Shown: positions 26,125 through 36,694 of the stretch, one piece after another
How positions within the stretch are numbered: position 1 is the first letter of the stretch
Layout of the letters: each line of letters starts with the position of its first letter
Assembly: GCA_017591395.1 (NCBI GenBank)
Contig: WEDG01005498.1
Location: 33,876-97,875, forward strand
Origin: Schistocephalus solidus
Taxonomy: Eukaryota; Platyhelminthes; Cestoda; Diphyllobothriidea; Diphyllobothriidae
Direction: 5' to 3'
Length of the DNA stretch: 64,000 nucleotides
Notes under the pieces: generated by a model
Databases searched by the model: none
What the model was told of the DNA's origin: nothing
What the model saw: the letters and a program-made list of their open reading frames with translations, nothing else
Position numbers and translations under genes: made by a program

Positions 26125-27097
26125 AGTTTAGAATTTACTTTAGAATTTATATATGGTTAGCACCGGCAAGGCACTGTCTAAACAAACATTAACGAAATAA
26201 AGTTATGACAATGTGCGCAGATAAAATGTACAAATACTTAATAATGTAGACAGAACTTGCCCTGCTTTGTCAACAGTTAGCGATATTTTGAAATAAATAG
26301 TGAACAAGAAAGATATGCAGTGAAACAAAATCCTACTTAAAAATGGTGGCAAAGTTCAATAGGCCTTCCTTTTAGAATAGAAGGTAGGAGAAAAAAACTG
26401 CTTAGGAAAATAAGGTCAGGTCGTAGAGTAGGGTAATACTGCAGTAGCATTTCAGAATGAGATAATGAAACTTCGAGATGGTTTGTTCATGATCACTTAG
26501 GTGTATGAAACAAAATCTCACGAAAATGCGTCAATGAAATTGAGGCCTCAGCATCTTAGGATCCAGAATGAAATTCTGATGATGGTAAGTATCCAACGAA
26601 AAGGCAGCATTTTAGACTGTGGACCACCGAATGTGTACGTCCGAATGACTTCATCGTTTGGATGACTGGTGATATGAGGAGACATCATAGTTCATGGGCG
26701 ACTCGAGGTAGCGAAAAAATAGTTTCAAGAGGGTCACTTAAATTCCCGATTGTCCTTTTTCCGAGTCCTGGGGAAAGCTTCTGGCGAAAGATGTGGAAAC
26801 TAAAAGGTAAATAGAATAAGTGTTAAGATAAATGTGCAGTTTTCGCTTGAATGTAGCTAGACTAGTTAACGACCTAATTTCAATTGGCAAGTTATTTCAA
26901 AGAAAACTATGCCTAGAAGCAAAGAAGCATGTACATGTGGAGGATGCAGGGGGAGGTATAATTAGTGCAGAATTTCTTAGGTTATAAGGAAGCATAACGG
27001 GGGTAATGACAGAAAGCTTGGGGAGAGTTGAACTAATATTTAGTCGGAAAAGAAAACAAAAGCCTGCTTCCAGTCTCCTGACCCAAATAAATTTTAG
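26125..27097 (-). mobile_element. CR-D LINE 3' end with RT C-terminus
   Basis: The minus frame at 27100-26900 gives LKFIWVRRLEAGFCFLFRLN and PKLSVITPVMLPYNLRNSAL. This is the same C-terminal domain as at 43911-43543 and in the plus-strand copy at about 35840. The non-coding 3' region (26890-26150) is shared with 35980-36690 and 42955-43530. The 3' end is a short AATTCTAAA repeat at about 26128-26150. The element is 5'-truncated at 27097 against a PLE fragment. Confidence 0.7.
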
Positions 27098-27955
27098 CAA
27101 AAATACGACTAACAGCCTTTGGAAAGTGCACATAAAAATTTGGGGTCGATAAGTTTTGGCCTCTCGTATCGTTTGCATAGGCGCCTATTGATGATTTCGC
27201 GCGAGTAGCCGTTAGCTCTGTGTACTCGTCGGAGGTATGACAGTTCATCAACCTTGTTTTCCGGTTGCCTACCTGCATTTGTGGATGATTGGGTGTTTGT
27301 CACTGAAGTGGAATACTTGCATCGCATTGTTGTCAACCCCGAAAACTTAGGTTTTAAATCCACAAAAATCTTTATGACAGACGAGGTCATCGAGAATGCA
27401 AGCTGGTTGTTTCCTTCCTCCACCGTTGTAAATTATATGCCCGGAAGGTCAGCGTTGAGGCCTTCTTTGAACGTCAGCACCTGATGCCGCTCAATGAAGG
27501 CGAAGGTACCATCCATATACAGAGCCCCGATTTTCGGTTTGTGGTGTTAGATGTGCAACGACTTCAACCGTTGCAGCAATGTCCGGATATGAGTCCCGAA
27601 ATCGGTGAACGCATTGGTGGGTCTTTCATCAGCTCGTACAGTGTTTCTTGAAACACAAAAGACGTCCTGAGAGAGAATTTGAGAAGCGAATTGACTATGG
27701 TGTGTCCAAGTCAATACTTTCTTTCAAAATACAGCGAAACCTTGGGTGACGATCAGCCCCGTACACGTGCATTTCAGGTAACGAGCGAGCCATTCGCAGA
27801 AAATGTGTGTCAATTGACTTGCTTCCGCTCAATTAACGAGAAACCCACGTGGTGCTTCCTAACGTTCCCGCTGGTTCTCGTAAATTCTCTGAAAGATCCG
27901 ACGACACTGTTGTTTAATTGAGTAGGATAAGCATCCCCCTGCATTCATTTGTGCT
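27098..27955 (-). mobile_element. Penelope-like element fragment, RT palm to pre-GIY region
   Basis: Minus-strand frames in order: LYELMKDPPMRSPISGLISG (about 27650; the MGSPLSP motif is altered). GALYMDGTFAFIERHQV follows at about 27520, where RYVDDTF has become LYMDGTF. VEEGNNQLAF comes next (27420), then ENKVDELSYLRRVHRANGYS and REIINRRLCKR (27260-27170). These match the order of flatworm Penelope-type RTs. The catalytic DD has become DG, and several frameshifts are needed, so it is dead. It is a different lineage from the plus-strand PLE at 29.7 kb. Confidence 0.6.
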
Positions 27956-27959
27956 TTCC

Positions 27960-29685
27960 TTTGTTTTTTTGTCGTTTTACGACTAAAATTGGTAGCTCAC
28001 GGTGTTGCCAAGGCAGCTGCTTGCTAAAGATAGTGTTGTCAAGAGGAATAAAGTCACAAGTACTATAGGCTTGAAGAAGGAAATCATAGCAAGGCCCGAG
28101 CATGATGTTCATGTGACTACTCTCGTCAGGGAGTATGGCCTGTCCTCGTCAACAATCGACACCATCTTGAAGAGGAAGGAAGAATTAAAGAAGCTCGATG
28201 GGGTCCAAAGGAGTAACCAAGGTTACCATGCCACTTAAATAATTCCTCGATGTTGAAAAGGTGCTGCTTATCTGGATGAATTTAGAATTTGGAATTTATA
28301 TTTGGCTAGCGCTGGCAAGGCACTGTCAAATGAAAGGCAATTACAGGGTGATATTGTCTCTGAAGCTATTTGTGCTACGGCAAATGTAGTGTACATGAAC
28401 TTTATCAGAAGACACTAGGCGCGTCATCTGAAGACGAAAAGATATTAAAGGCAATTCGGGGATGGTTTGAGAAATTTAGGAATAGAACCGGTATACACAG
28501 TGTTGTGCGACATGGGGAGGCTGCCAGGTCCGAATAAGCTGCTGCCGAGAAATGTGCGTCAGAGTTCCAGAAATTCATTCCTAGAGAGGAGTTTTTGCCC
28601 CCCAAGTTTTTAATTGCGACGAGATTGGCCGGTTTTGGAAGAAATTGAGGAAGAGGAACTATATCATGCAAGAGGAAGGGTCGTTGCCTGGCCACAAGCC
28701 GATGCATGATCTACTGACCCTCGCGCTCTTCGCCAATGCATGTGGCGATTACATGGTCGACCCGCTGCTCGTCTATCGCTCGGAAAATCCACGAGTTTTC
28801 AAGGCGTGTAAAGTTCACAAGACACGACTGACTGTTATGTGGAAGTCCAATAGGAAATCCTGGGTCAAACGGATATTTTTCAGTGAATGGGTTATTGACG
28901 TTTATGGCCGGTTGGTGAAGAGTTTTCTTGAAGAGACAGCAGTTACCACTCAAGGCATTACTTGTCCTTGACAGTGCTCCTGCGAATCCTTCACAGATGC
29001 AAAATGATTTGTTTCCAGAAAATCAGCTCACTAACATCACGTTTCTTCCTTCCAAAACCACTCTACTCCTCCAACCCATGGACCAAAAATTCATTGCCAA
29101 CTTTATGAAGTTCTAACTAATGGCCTTGTAAGAGAGGTGTATCGATGTGATAGACTATATAATTTTGGAAGGAGCACTTTAGTATCCTGGGTGCCTTCAT
29201 TTGATTGATTAGACCTGGGAAGGAGTGACAAGGAGGTCCCTAAACTCTGCATGGCGAAACCTCTGACCTGAGAGCGTCTGCGAACGCGACTACGAAGTTT
29301 TCAATCCGGCATTCGAACTAGTGGACAAATTGGAAGTGCAAAGGGGCAAAGTTTGGGTCTGGAGGTGGATGCTACTGATAAACTAGAGTTAGTGCAGGAG
29401 TAGAGTGATGAACTGACCACTGAGGACCTCATGGAATTTCAGAAGGAGCTGAATCCAGAGGAGGTACGAAAGCTCTCAGCTGGGGGAGGATGCTTCCTCT
29501 TCCAATTGGATCAGGGAAGTGTTGAAATGTTTGAAAAGGTGAACGAATTCTTGGAAAAGCATCACCTTCATAATGCAGTGACTGCAACCAGGTTGTGTTT
29601 GTACACAAACTTCCTTGGGATGCCGATAGTTCAGTACAATATTTCTTCTATATCTCTTGATAAAACATGGATCGAAGCCTAATCA
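27960..29685 (+). pseudogene. Tigger/pogo-type DDE transposase, decayed
   Basis: 28002-28238 encodes the CENP-B-like helix-turn-helix (DSVVKRNKVTSTIGLKKEII; LVREYGLSSSTIDTILKRKE). The DDE_1 core follows: NCDEIGRFWKKLRKRNYIMQ with the first Asp at 28618-28620, HKTRLTVMWKSNRKSWVKRI, LLVLDSAPANPSQ with the second Asp at 28970-28972, and LLQPMDQ with the third Asp at 29081-29083. A frameshift near 28925 splits the core. The C-terminal VNEFLEKHHLHNAV block is at about 29545-29590. All three catalytic Asp codons survive, but stops, frameshifts and a 49-bp LINE insertion at 28281 disable it. No terminal inverted repeats are seen; the 3' end is replaced by a PLE. Confidence 0.8.
28281..28329 (-). mobile_element. 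49-bp CR-D LINE 3' end inserted in Tigger
   Basis: TTTAGAATTTGGAATTTATA and then TTTGGCTAGCGCTGGCAAGG match the extreme 3' end of CR-D as seen at 26140-26200. The Tigger reading frame is interrupted here and resumes as RQLQGDIVSEAI-like sequence. ATGAA is present on both sides (28276-28280 and 28330-28334), which fits a 5-bp target-site duplication. It is an extremely 5'-truncated retrotransposition event. Confidence 0.7.
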
Positions 29686-29688
29686 ATT

Positions 29689-31755
29689 AGTCCTAAGTTT
29701 TGCTACCCACGGCAGAAACCCAGCCAACTATGGCTAGAAACATAGTTTGAAAACCTCCTTAATCAAACACACGACCTCCAGCCAGTTCCGACAGACAGCG
29801 TATACTACCTTAAGTCTACGTTATTTAAATGTTTTTGTAAATATTTTAACAGTGCCCAGAAATGTCGAGGTTTGCTAACAAAGTTGCACATGGGAAAATT
29901 AAAAGATCTCTGGCAAAACAAAGATGTCATCCTAACGAGGCCAGATAAGGGAATGGGCGTTGTCTTAATGAACAGAACATATTATCTTGTGAAATTATAA
30001 TCAATTTTGTCGGACAAGGAAAAGTTTAGAAAGACCGAAAAGGAGAAGGATCGGACCGATGAGGTGGCAAAACAAATGATTGACTGTTTGAAAAGACTTC
30101 AAACGGAAGGTCTGATAAGCGAACATGACCTAGAGCGCCTCTACCCCGTCAGCACGCATGCACCGAGAATGTAATGCTAACCAAAGATCAACAAAGATGG
30201 CACACCCGTTCGTCCCATCCTAGATATGAGGAACGCACCATAACATGCGATAGCAAAATGGTTATCGGACAAACTTAAGCCCATACAGGATCAGCTAGCG
30301 CCACTGAACTACCGAGATACTTTTGAGTTCGTTGAAGGCGAAAAAGACCTCGACCTGAACGGCATGACGATGTTTTCACTGGATGTCTCGTCTCTTTTTA
30401 TGAATGTGCCAGTCATGGAGACAGTCAACTTCATCTGTGAATTCATTACTTCAAGTCAACAAGATAAAGGAATATCAGTGAATGCGCTCAAGGAACTGTT
30501 ATTAAAATGCACCTTGAACGTGAAGCTCCTACTTAACAACAACTTGTACAGACAGATAGACAGAGTAGCTATGGGCTAAAGTCTTGGCCCTCTTCTGGCG
30601 AACATTTGCATGTGAAAGCTGGAAGCTTTAGAGCTTCATTTGTAGATAAACCATCTTAAATATTATGGGCGATACGTGGATGATATCTTTGCAGTTGCGT
30701 CTGAACAAACGGACGTTTCAGCTGTAACGGATAACTTAATCAGGCGCACCCGTCAATCAAGTTTATACCGGAAGAGGAACAATACGGATCATCACCTTTA
30801 CTAGACATGCTTCTGAGTAGAGGGCCTGACGGGTGTATTGGACGTAGTTTCTATCGTAAGAAGACATGATCCGGACATTACACCCACTTTTGGAGTTTTG
30901 TACCGCTGACGTTTAAGTATAATTGAGTGCACTGTTTGACACAAAGGGCGAAAAGTATCTTCTCGACCAAAAGCATTGACGAAGAGCTTAAGGTTGTAGA
31001 AAACACTTTTCGACAGAATGGATATCCAGATAGATTTATTACTAAGGAAAATCCCACCTAAGGACCACCAAAGCCACCGGTGTTATCGGCAAACAAGAAA
31101 CAACTATTTGTCAGGGTCCTATTTCAAGGGGACGCAGCAAGTGAACTCTTACGAAGGCGTCTAAGCCAAGCTGTGTCAAGCACCTTTCCAGCAGCTGATG
31201 CCCATGTACTGTTCTTGACTACTCCCATCCTATACGGAGGGGGCAAGGACAAACTGCCAGTCCAGACCACCTCAATGTGCATTTATTCTTTCACCTGCTC
31301 CTGTTGGGCAGAATATATTGGTCGCACGAGCTGTCATTTGTCCAAAAGAGTACGAGAACACCTTCCAGCATGATAGTAAAGGAGCAGATAAAGAACATAA
31401 ACAGCTCTATCCTCCCGCATGTGGTAGAAACAGGCCATCGCGTAGATGCCAAAGAGGCCTTCCGGGTAATTTGCAAGGTCCCCTCAACCTATTAATAAAT
31501 TCTTGGACAGCGTCTGTTGGCTATGGCAGAAGCAGCTGCAATCAGGCTACGCAACCGGTCCTGTGCGCTCAAAAAAACTTTATACAGATGCTTTAATTAC
31601 CGTGATCGAAAGCCACCAATTCAGCCGCCCGCATCTAATTACTTGTCCCGGTGGCCGCCATTCCTCTGACGATGATGATAAAACAGACCGCAATTTTATG
31701 TTTTCCACTCCTTCCCCTTACCCTGACAATCATATAATTTGTTCTACTTACTAAA
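29689..31755 (+). pseudogene. Penelope-like element: RT plus GIY-YIG endonuclease, 5' truncated
   Basis: A single frame (with in-frame stops) runs from 29689 to about 30765. It contains LTRPDKGMGVVLMNR, KINKDGTPVRPILDMRNAP, TMFSLDVSSLFMNVP (motif A), RQIDRVAMG then a stop before SLGPLLANI (motif B), and YGRYVDDIFAVASEQ (motif C, about 30664-30708). After a frameshift, 31080-31373 has the PLE linker and VYSFTCSCWAEYIGRTSCHL-like sequence, then SKRVREH. That is the GIY-YIG region with the paired Cys typical of these elements. The C-terminal tail runs to about 31755 in other frames. About seven stops or frameshifts are present. PLEs copy themselves by target-primed reverse transcription; this copy cannot. 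It begins immediately after the Tigger C-terminus. Confidence 0.8.
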
Positions 31756-32760
31756 ATCTTTGAGTTGGTTACACAGTGATATAAATGTAAAGGCCAGATG
31801 ATAATTTATCGAAAGCTAACATATGCTCGCCAAATTGTCTTTTGAATTTTTCAATGGGAATTTTCACTACTCTACTAATTATATATCTTATAATTGCTTT
31901 ATAAAATTTTATATTAATATTTTCGGGCATGGAACGGAGTAATTTGATTTCCATCATTTTAAGTGGGGAAACTCGTTTCGAAAGATGAGCGCTTCACATG
32001 ACGAGCTCGGTGCCAGAACGGATTAAATTCGTTAACCGCGGTTCCTCTGTAGTCCCCTAGCAGGAGTTGTTCGGGGGACTCGACCAACAGCTCCTTGAGA
32101 AAAAAAGAACGAAGGAAGTAACATCAAAAGATACCATAACCTCATTTAGCAGGAGGCTTATGTCTTCAAGTTTCAACAAGATATGTTTTGAGGAGCAGAC
32201 CGTGGTGTCCAAATCAGTGGTTAGAAATGTGAGACCCTATAGCTTAGAGTGTCTTTGAGCGATACGATGGGCTGGAACGGAGCGCCCTCTATATGCGCCT
32301 TAGGGAGGCCACACAATCGGGTTAAAATTTGTTTCTGGGGCTATCGCTATGCATTGGTTGATCGACCTTTTTACACCGAAGTTCTCCACTGCCAACAGGT
32401 TGCATTTGCTTAGTATGTCAAATTTTCATGCTTTTGGTTTCACACGGGGCATAGAAATGTCAATCCTCAAGTAAGGTTTGGGCATTTGAAGGCGTTGCCT
32501 TCTGTCCAATACGAAGATAGAATGCCCCTTCTCCCTAGGAACGATTGGGATATGTTAATTGGCCTTTAACCCTCTTAATTCCTCACGTTCTACCTTGGAA
32601 TAGCTCTGAATTCAATATCATCTAGTAAGCCGAGTAGAAACGCCAAGTTTTGTTCCATTGCATTAAAAGTTGACTGAAAACTCAGGATCCAATCACCGTA
32701 AGTTAAACTGGCACTACTTTAGAAATCAATGAAAATTGTGAAGACACAAAGAAGTGGGAT
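31756..32760. other. Unassigned AT-rich DNA
   Basis: No recognised coding region or repeat. A 63-codon frame at 32067-32258 is lysine/threonine rich without a domain. Confidence 0.35.
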
Positions 32761-33164
32761 CTGTGTTTAATAAGGAGACGGAATTTAGTACTCAAAATCT
32801 CTATTGCATGGGTTGCGGCTGTTCTAGAAACAGAGTTGCAAAGTAGCCTCTTCCACAAAATGCACCCGCGAATTTGTAACGGAACTCTCCAACGCAACGG
32901 CGCATGCTGAAGAATTTGCTAATAAGTTTTATGAGGGAGATTAATACACTCTTAGGGCCCCAGAAACAAAAGTGCCTACTTTTCCAACTACTTCCTTTCG
33001 ACTGAGCAATGGACTCGTGAACTAGCGGAGAAAGGGAGGGTCACCATCTGCTAGGATTTTAGAAAGGTCTTCTACAGCGTTCCACACAAAACACCAATCT
33101 TGCAATCTCTAAATTTGGAATAAGAGACAAACTGCGTGCGTGATCACAGATTTTCTTGCGGACA
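32761..33164 (+). mobile_element. Fragment of another CR1-like RT
   Basis: Plus-strand pieces AEEFANKFYEGD (about 32898) and FRKVFYSVPHKTPILQSL (about 33060-33115) are present, then in a shifted frame ITDFLADRLHVGP (33140-33175). They correspond to the block before motif A, motif A itself (the DFxKAFD box decayed to DFRKVFY) and the stretch after it. The fragment ends where CR-B copy 2 begins, with GTGGGACCAGGTAG at the join. Confidence 0.5.
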
Positions 33165-35085
33165 GATTGCATGTGGGACCAGGTAGTTGATTTTCCCACC
33201 AGAGGATCAAACATACTTGATCTTGTTTTCTGTAGAGGTTGTCAGCCATTGTCAGTGTCACCTTTAGATGCACTTGGGAGTTCTGACCATGCTTAAGTTC
33301 TTTCTTCACTAGAACTCGAGGCTGATGAAACTTTTCCACAAATATAGTTTTTTTCCGTGTTTTCAACTTGGCAAATATGGGAGAATTGCTGACACATCTA
33401 AATTCCCACGATTGGATTATTTTCTTTGTATGTTTGGATGTGAATGTTTGTACTTATACATTGTACCAAGTTCTATGTCCACTCCTTTCATATTTTGTTC
33501 ATCGTAAGAAAATAATTTATGTCAAGGATGAAGTCAACCTCCCTGTATCATTCCACCGTAGACTGCATAGACTCTCCCATCATTTTCATCTACAAAACGA
33601 CACTTCCGTCCTGCCCGTGATCCAGCAAATTTTTGAAGAGGCTAAGAGGCTGGCTGACGAAAAACGACTAGCTGATGAAGTCAACTTTGCCGAAAAGCCT
33701 TCGTTAAATGTTTCGAAAGTCTTTTCGCGCACAGTAAAAGCGCACAGAAAAAAGCAGCACCCCGTACTTCGAGACGCCTTAGGAAACTCTATAGCTGACG
33801 CTAAATTGACACCTGATAGCTTCAATGCTTTCTTGTCTAGAACTTTTAGTGGAAATTCTGTCGCTCCCTTTCCTGACGTACGCATTTGGACTGGTAACGT
33901 CCTCGAAACCATAATTTTTTCTCTCTGGTATGTGACCGCAGCAATTCAGCGTTTTCGTCAATCTTACATTCCTGGACAAGCTGGCGTCCCGGTGAGCGTT
34001 CTAAAGGCAGATGCAAATGACATATTTCCATCCCTTCCGTATAAGATATTTAATCTTGCTCTTGAAAGTGAAACCTTCCCTATTTTATGGAAGGAATTGC
34101 ACATTCTGCCTATACCAAAAAACGGCCGACCTACGTCATTTGATGACTTTAGGCCAATAATTACACTGCCAGCTGTCTCGAAGATCTTAGAGACCTTGAT
34201 CAAAGACAATATGATGCGTCATTTAACAAAGAATAACCTAATTAATGCAGCTCAGCATGGGTTCCTCGAAATAAGGTCTTGTGAAACCTGCCAGCTCTCT
34301 TTCTTTGATCATGTGCTACAATATAGAGACAGCGGTTTTGCAATTTACACCGTTTACTTCAATTTCACGAAGGCTTTTGATCATGTTGACCAGGATCTCC
34401 TACTGCTAAAAATGGCCAACTTTGGCATAGATAATAAGCTTCTGAACTTAATATCATCAAATTTGAATGCACGCGTACAATTGGTTAAACTTTCTGATGT
34501 TATCTCCAACCCCACGCATGTGAGGAGTGGAGTTATTCAGTGTAGCGTGCTCGGCCCGCTTCTATTTTGCCTTTTTGTCAACGATGTTCAGGATTGTTTT
34601 CAATATGGTAGGCCCTCTTTGTACGCCGACGATTTAAAAGTTACATATCGATATAAACCGGTCGATCGCAGCATCGCGCTTGAGCTCTTAAAAAAGGATC
34701 TTCAGGCCTTCACTCAGTGGTGTCGCACATGGCGCCTTTCGCTTTCTTGACATCAGTGCTCCATTATGGTTATCGGCGACAACCACCAGCCCCATCTAAG
34801 CAAAGCCGGTCACGATCTAAATGTGCCCAGAGTTAAAAAGGATCTGGGCATATAATTTTCTAGTAGTCTTAATCTGTCAGAGCACTGCGCCCTGATTGTC
34901 TCGAAAGCACGCCAAACTACCGGGTTTATTCTCAGAAATTGCAAAACCGTCAATATTAGAATCAGCCTTTATAAGATGTATGTCAGACCTAGTCTGGAAT
35001 ACTACTCGTTTCTATTTAGCCTTCTGCACGCCAGTGAACGGAAGAAGATAGAATCAGTCCAGCATTTATTTTCAAATCATCTTAC
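33165..35085 (+). mobile_element. CR-B LINE copy 2 (end of endonuclease to RT thumb)
   Basis: It begins at the VVDFPTRGSNILDLVFCRG block and includes a 460-codon RT frame (33368-34750), the longest open frame in the window. It ends in the RT thumb near 35085, before the 3' UTR. It is collinear with 57750-59650 of copy 4. It is truncated at both ends, and the 3' loss must be secondary. Confidence 0.8.
33368..34750 (+). CDS. Non-LTR reverse transcriptase (CR-B), open but catalytically altered
   Basis: The frame encodes a linker (residues 1-150), RT fingers (GVPVSVLKADANDIFPSLPY; LHILPIPKNGRPTSFDDFRP), the palm and the YADD box. Motif A is VYFNFTKAFDHVD, with Asn where active elements have the first catalytic Asp. 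Motif B is SGVIQCSVLGPLL, with Cys for the conserved Gly. Motif C is LYADDLKVTYRYKP, intact. CR-B copy 4 has DFTKAFD and QGSVLGP. Despite its length the enzyme would not be expected to polymerise. It lacks endonuclease and ORF1, so it is a relic and not a host gene. Confidence 0.8.
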   Translation: MANMGELLTHLNSHDWIIFFVCLDVNVCTYTLYQVLCPLLSYFVHRKKIIYVKDEVNLPVSFHRRLHRLSHHFHLQNDTSVLPVIQQIFEEAKRLADEKRLADEVNFAEKPSLNVSKVFSRTVKAHRKKQHPVLRDALGNSIADAKLTPDSFNAFLSRTFSGNSVAPFPDVRIWTGNVLETIIFSLWYVTAAIQRFRQSYIPGQAGVPVSVLKADANDIFPSLPYKIFNLALESETFPILWKELHILPIPKNGRPTSFDDFRPIITLPAVSKILETLIKDNMMRHLTKNNLINAAQHGFLEIRSCETCQLSFFDHVLQYRDSGFAIYTVYFNFTKAFDHVDQDLLLLKMANFGIDNKLLNLISSNLNARVQLVKLSDVISNPTHVRSGVIQCSVLGPLLFCLFVNDVQDCFQYGRPSLYADDLKVTYRYKPVDRSIALELLKKDLQAFTQWCRTWRLSLS

Positions 35086-35369
35086 GGTGGAATCTGAACG
35101 GGTTCCGACGTTTCAGCCATTCTCATTAAGTTTTATCAGCACCATTGATTTCTCTTTTTAATTAATTTACAAGCAAATAATTCGTCTTAAAAACTCGCAC
35201 TCTTCGAGGACTGACAGTATTCCAAACTCAAGAGAGCCGAACTTCCCCGATTGATTAGCCATATATTCTCAGTTTATCTTTAAAACGGATTCATTACTGA
35301 CTCATGGAAGACATTTATTACTATTCTTCTTGTCTTCAAGTCGGGATCTCTTTCAGACGTAATACTTAT
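35086..35369. other. Unassigned AT-rich spacer
   Basis: Nothing recognised between CR-B copy 2 and the CR-D copy. The first part of CR-D may begin here but is too decayed to place. Confidence 0.3.
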
Positions 35370-36694
35370 CGAGCCATTCACAAACCCCGGCTCTAGCAAA
35401 ACTTCTTGAAAAATTATTTTTTATCAAATTCTCAACTGTTCCCTAGACAATAAGCTCTTAAGCAACTCACAATATTGTTTTCTTCCTGGAAAATCATGCG
35501 AAGTGTGTCACTAAGATTTCCTTATTCTCATCACTTCCCTTCGTAATGAGCAGCAGTCGGTGGTTGTGATCTACTTTTATCTGAGAAAGCCTTTTACAAG
35601 GTACCACACAGACCTTTTCTGGTGAAACTGGAAGCCCTCGGCATCCGGCCTCCTCTCCTTGACTTAATCGGTTCCTACCTGTCTAACCGCAACCAGAAGG
35701 TCTTAGAAGTTAATAAATACTCGACGCCTTAGCCGATAACGAGCGGCGTTTTTCAAGACACGGTTCAAGTCCCGTCTTCTTCATTCTGTGCATAAGTGAA
35801 ATTTCAACTGTACTCAAATATTCACAGAATTTCGACTAAATATGAGCTTAAATCTCCCGAAACTTTCTGTTATTACCCCCATTATTCTTCCTCATAACCT
35901 AAAACATTCTGTACTAATTATACCTCCTCCTGCATTCTCCACATATAAACGCTCTCTTTTTTGCTTTAAGGTACGGATTTTTCTGGAATAATTTGCAAAT
36001 TGAAATAAGGTCGTAAAATATTCTATCTGCATTCAGGCGAAGACTGCACATTTATCTTAACACTGATTCTATTAACCTTTTATTTTCCTCATATTTTCCC
36101 AATAGCTTTCCCCATGACTGGGAGAAAGGACGTTTGGGAATTTAGGTGACCTTCTTGAAACTATATTTTCTCTACCATGATTCCCCGGGAACCATAATGC
36201 CTCCATATATCACCAGTCATTCAAAAGATGAAGTAATTTGCATGCACAAATTCGGAAGCCCACAGTCTAAAATACTGTAGTTTCGTTGGATACTTACCGT
36301 CATCAGAATTGAACTCTAGGTCCTAGGATGCTGAGGCCTCAAGTTCACTGACGCCTTTTCGCGAGATTTGTGTTTCATGCTACTGCAGTATTAGCCTACT
36401 CTACCCATTTACCTTATTTTCCCACGGAAATTATTTTCCTATTCTCTTTTCAAAAATGGAGGCCTATTGAACTTTGCCTCCATTTGCAAGGGAGGAGTTA
36501 TTTTCATTGGTTATTTTCTAGTTCACAATTAATTTAAAGACATCAATCACTATTACCCTAACAGGACAAGTTCTGACTACATTATTAAATATTTTTACAT
36601 TTTATCTGCACACAGAGTCATAATTTTATTTCGTAAATAATGTTTGCTTCGAAAGTGCCTTCCCAGCGCTAATCAAATATTCATTCTAAATTCT
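35370..36694 (+). mobile_element. CR-D LINE: decayed RT palm to 3' end
   Basis: Plus-strand pieces in order: FLPGKSCEVCH (about 35490), LITSLRNEQQSVVVIYFYLR (about 35528-35585; motif A with Tyr for Asp), and AFYKVPHRPFLVKLEALGI-like sequence (35590-35645). Next come PPLLDLIGSYLSNRNQKV and a motif B relic SGVFQD. A deletion then removes the catalytic box and joins the C-terminal domain at about 35840. The 3' non-coding region and the ATTCTAAATTCTAAA end (about 36680-36694) match 26128-26890 inverted. Confidence 0.65.
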
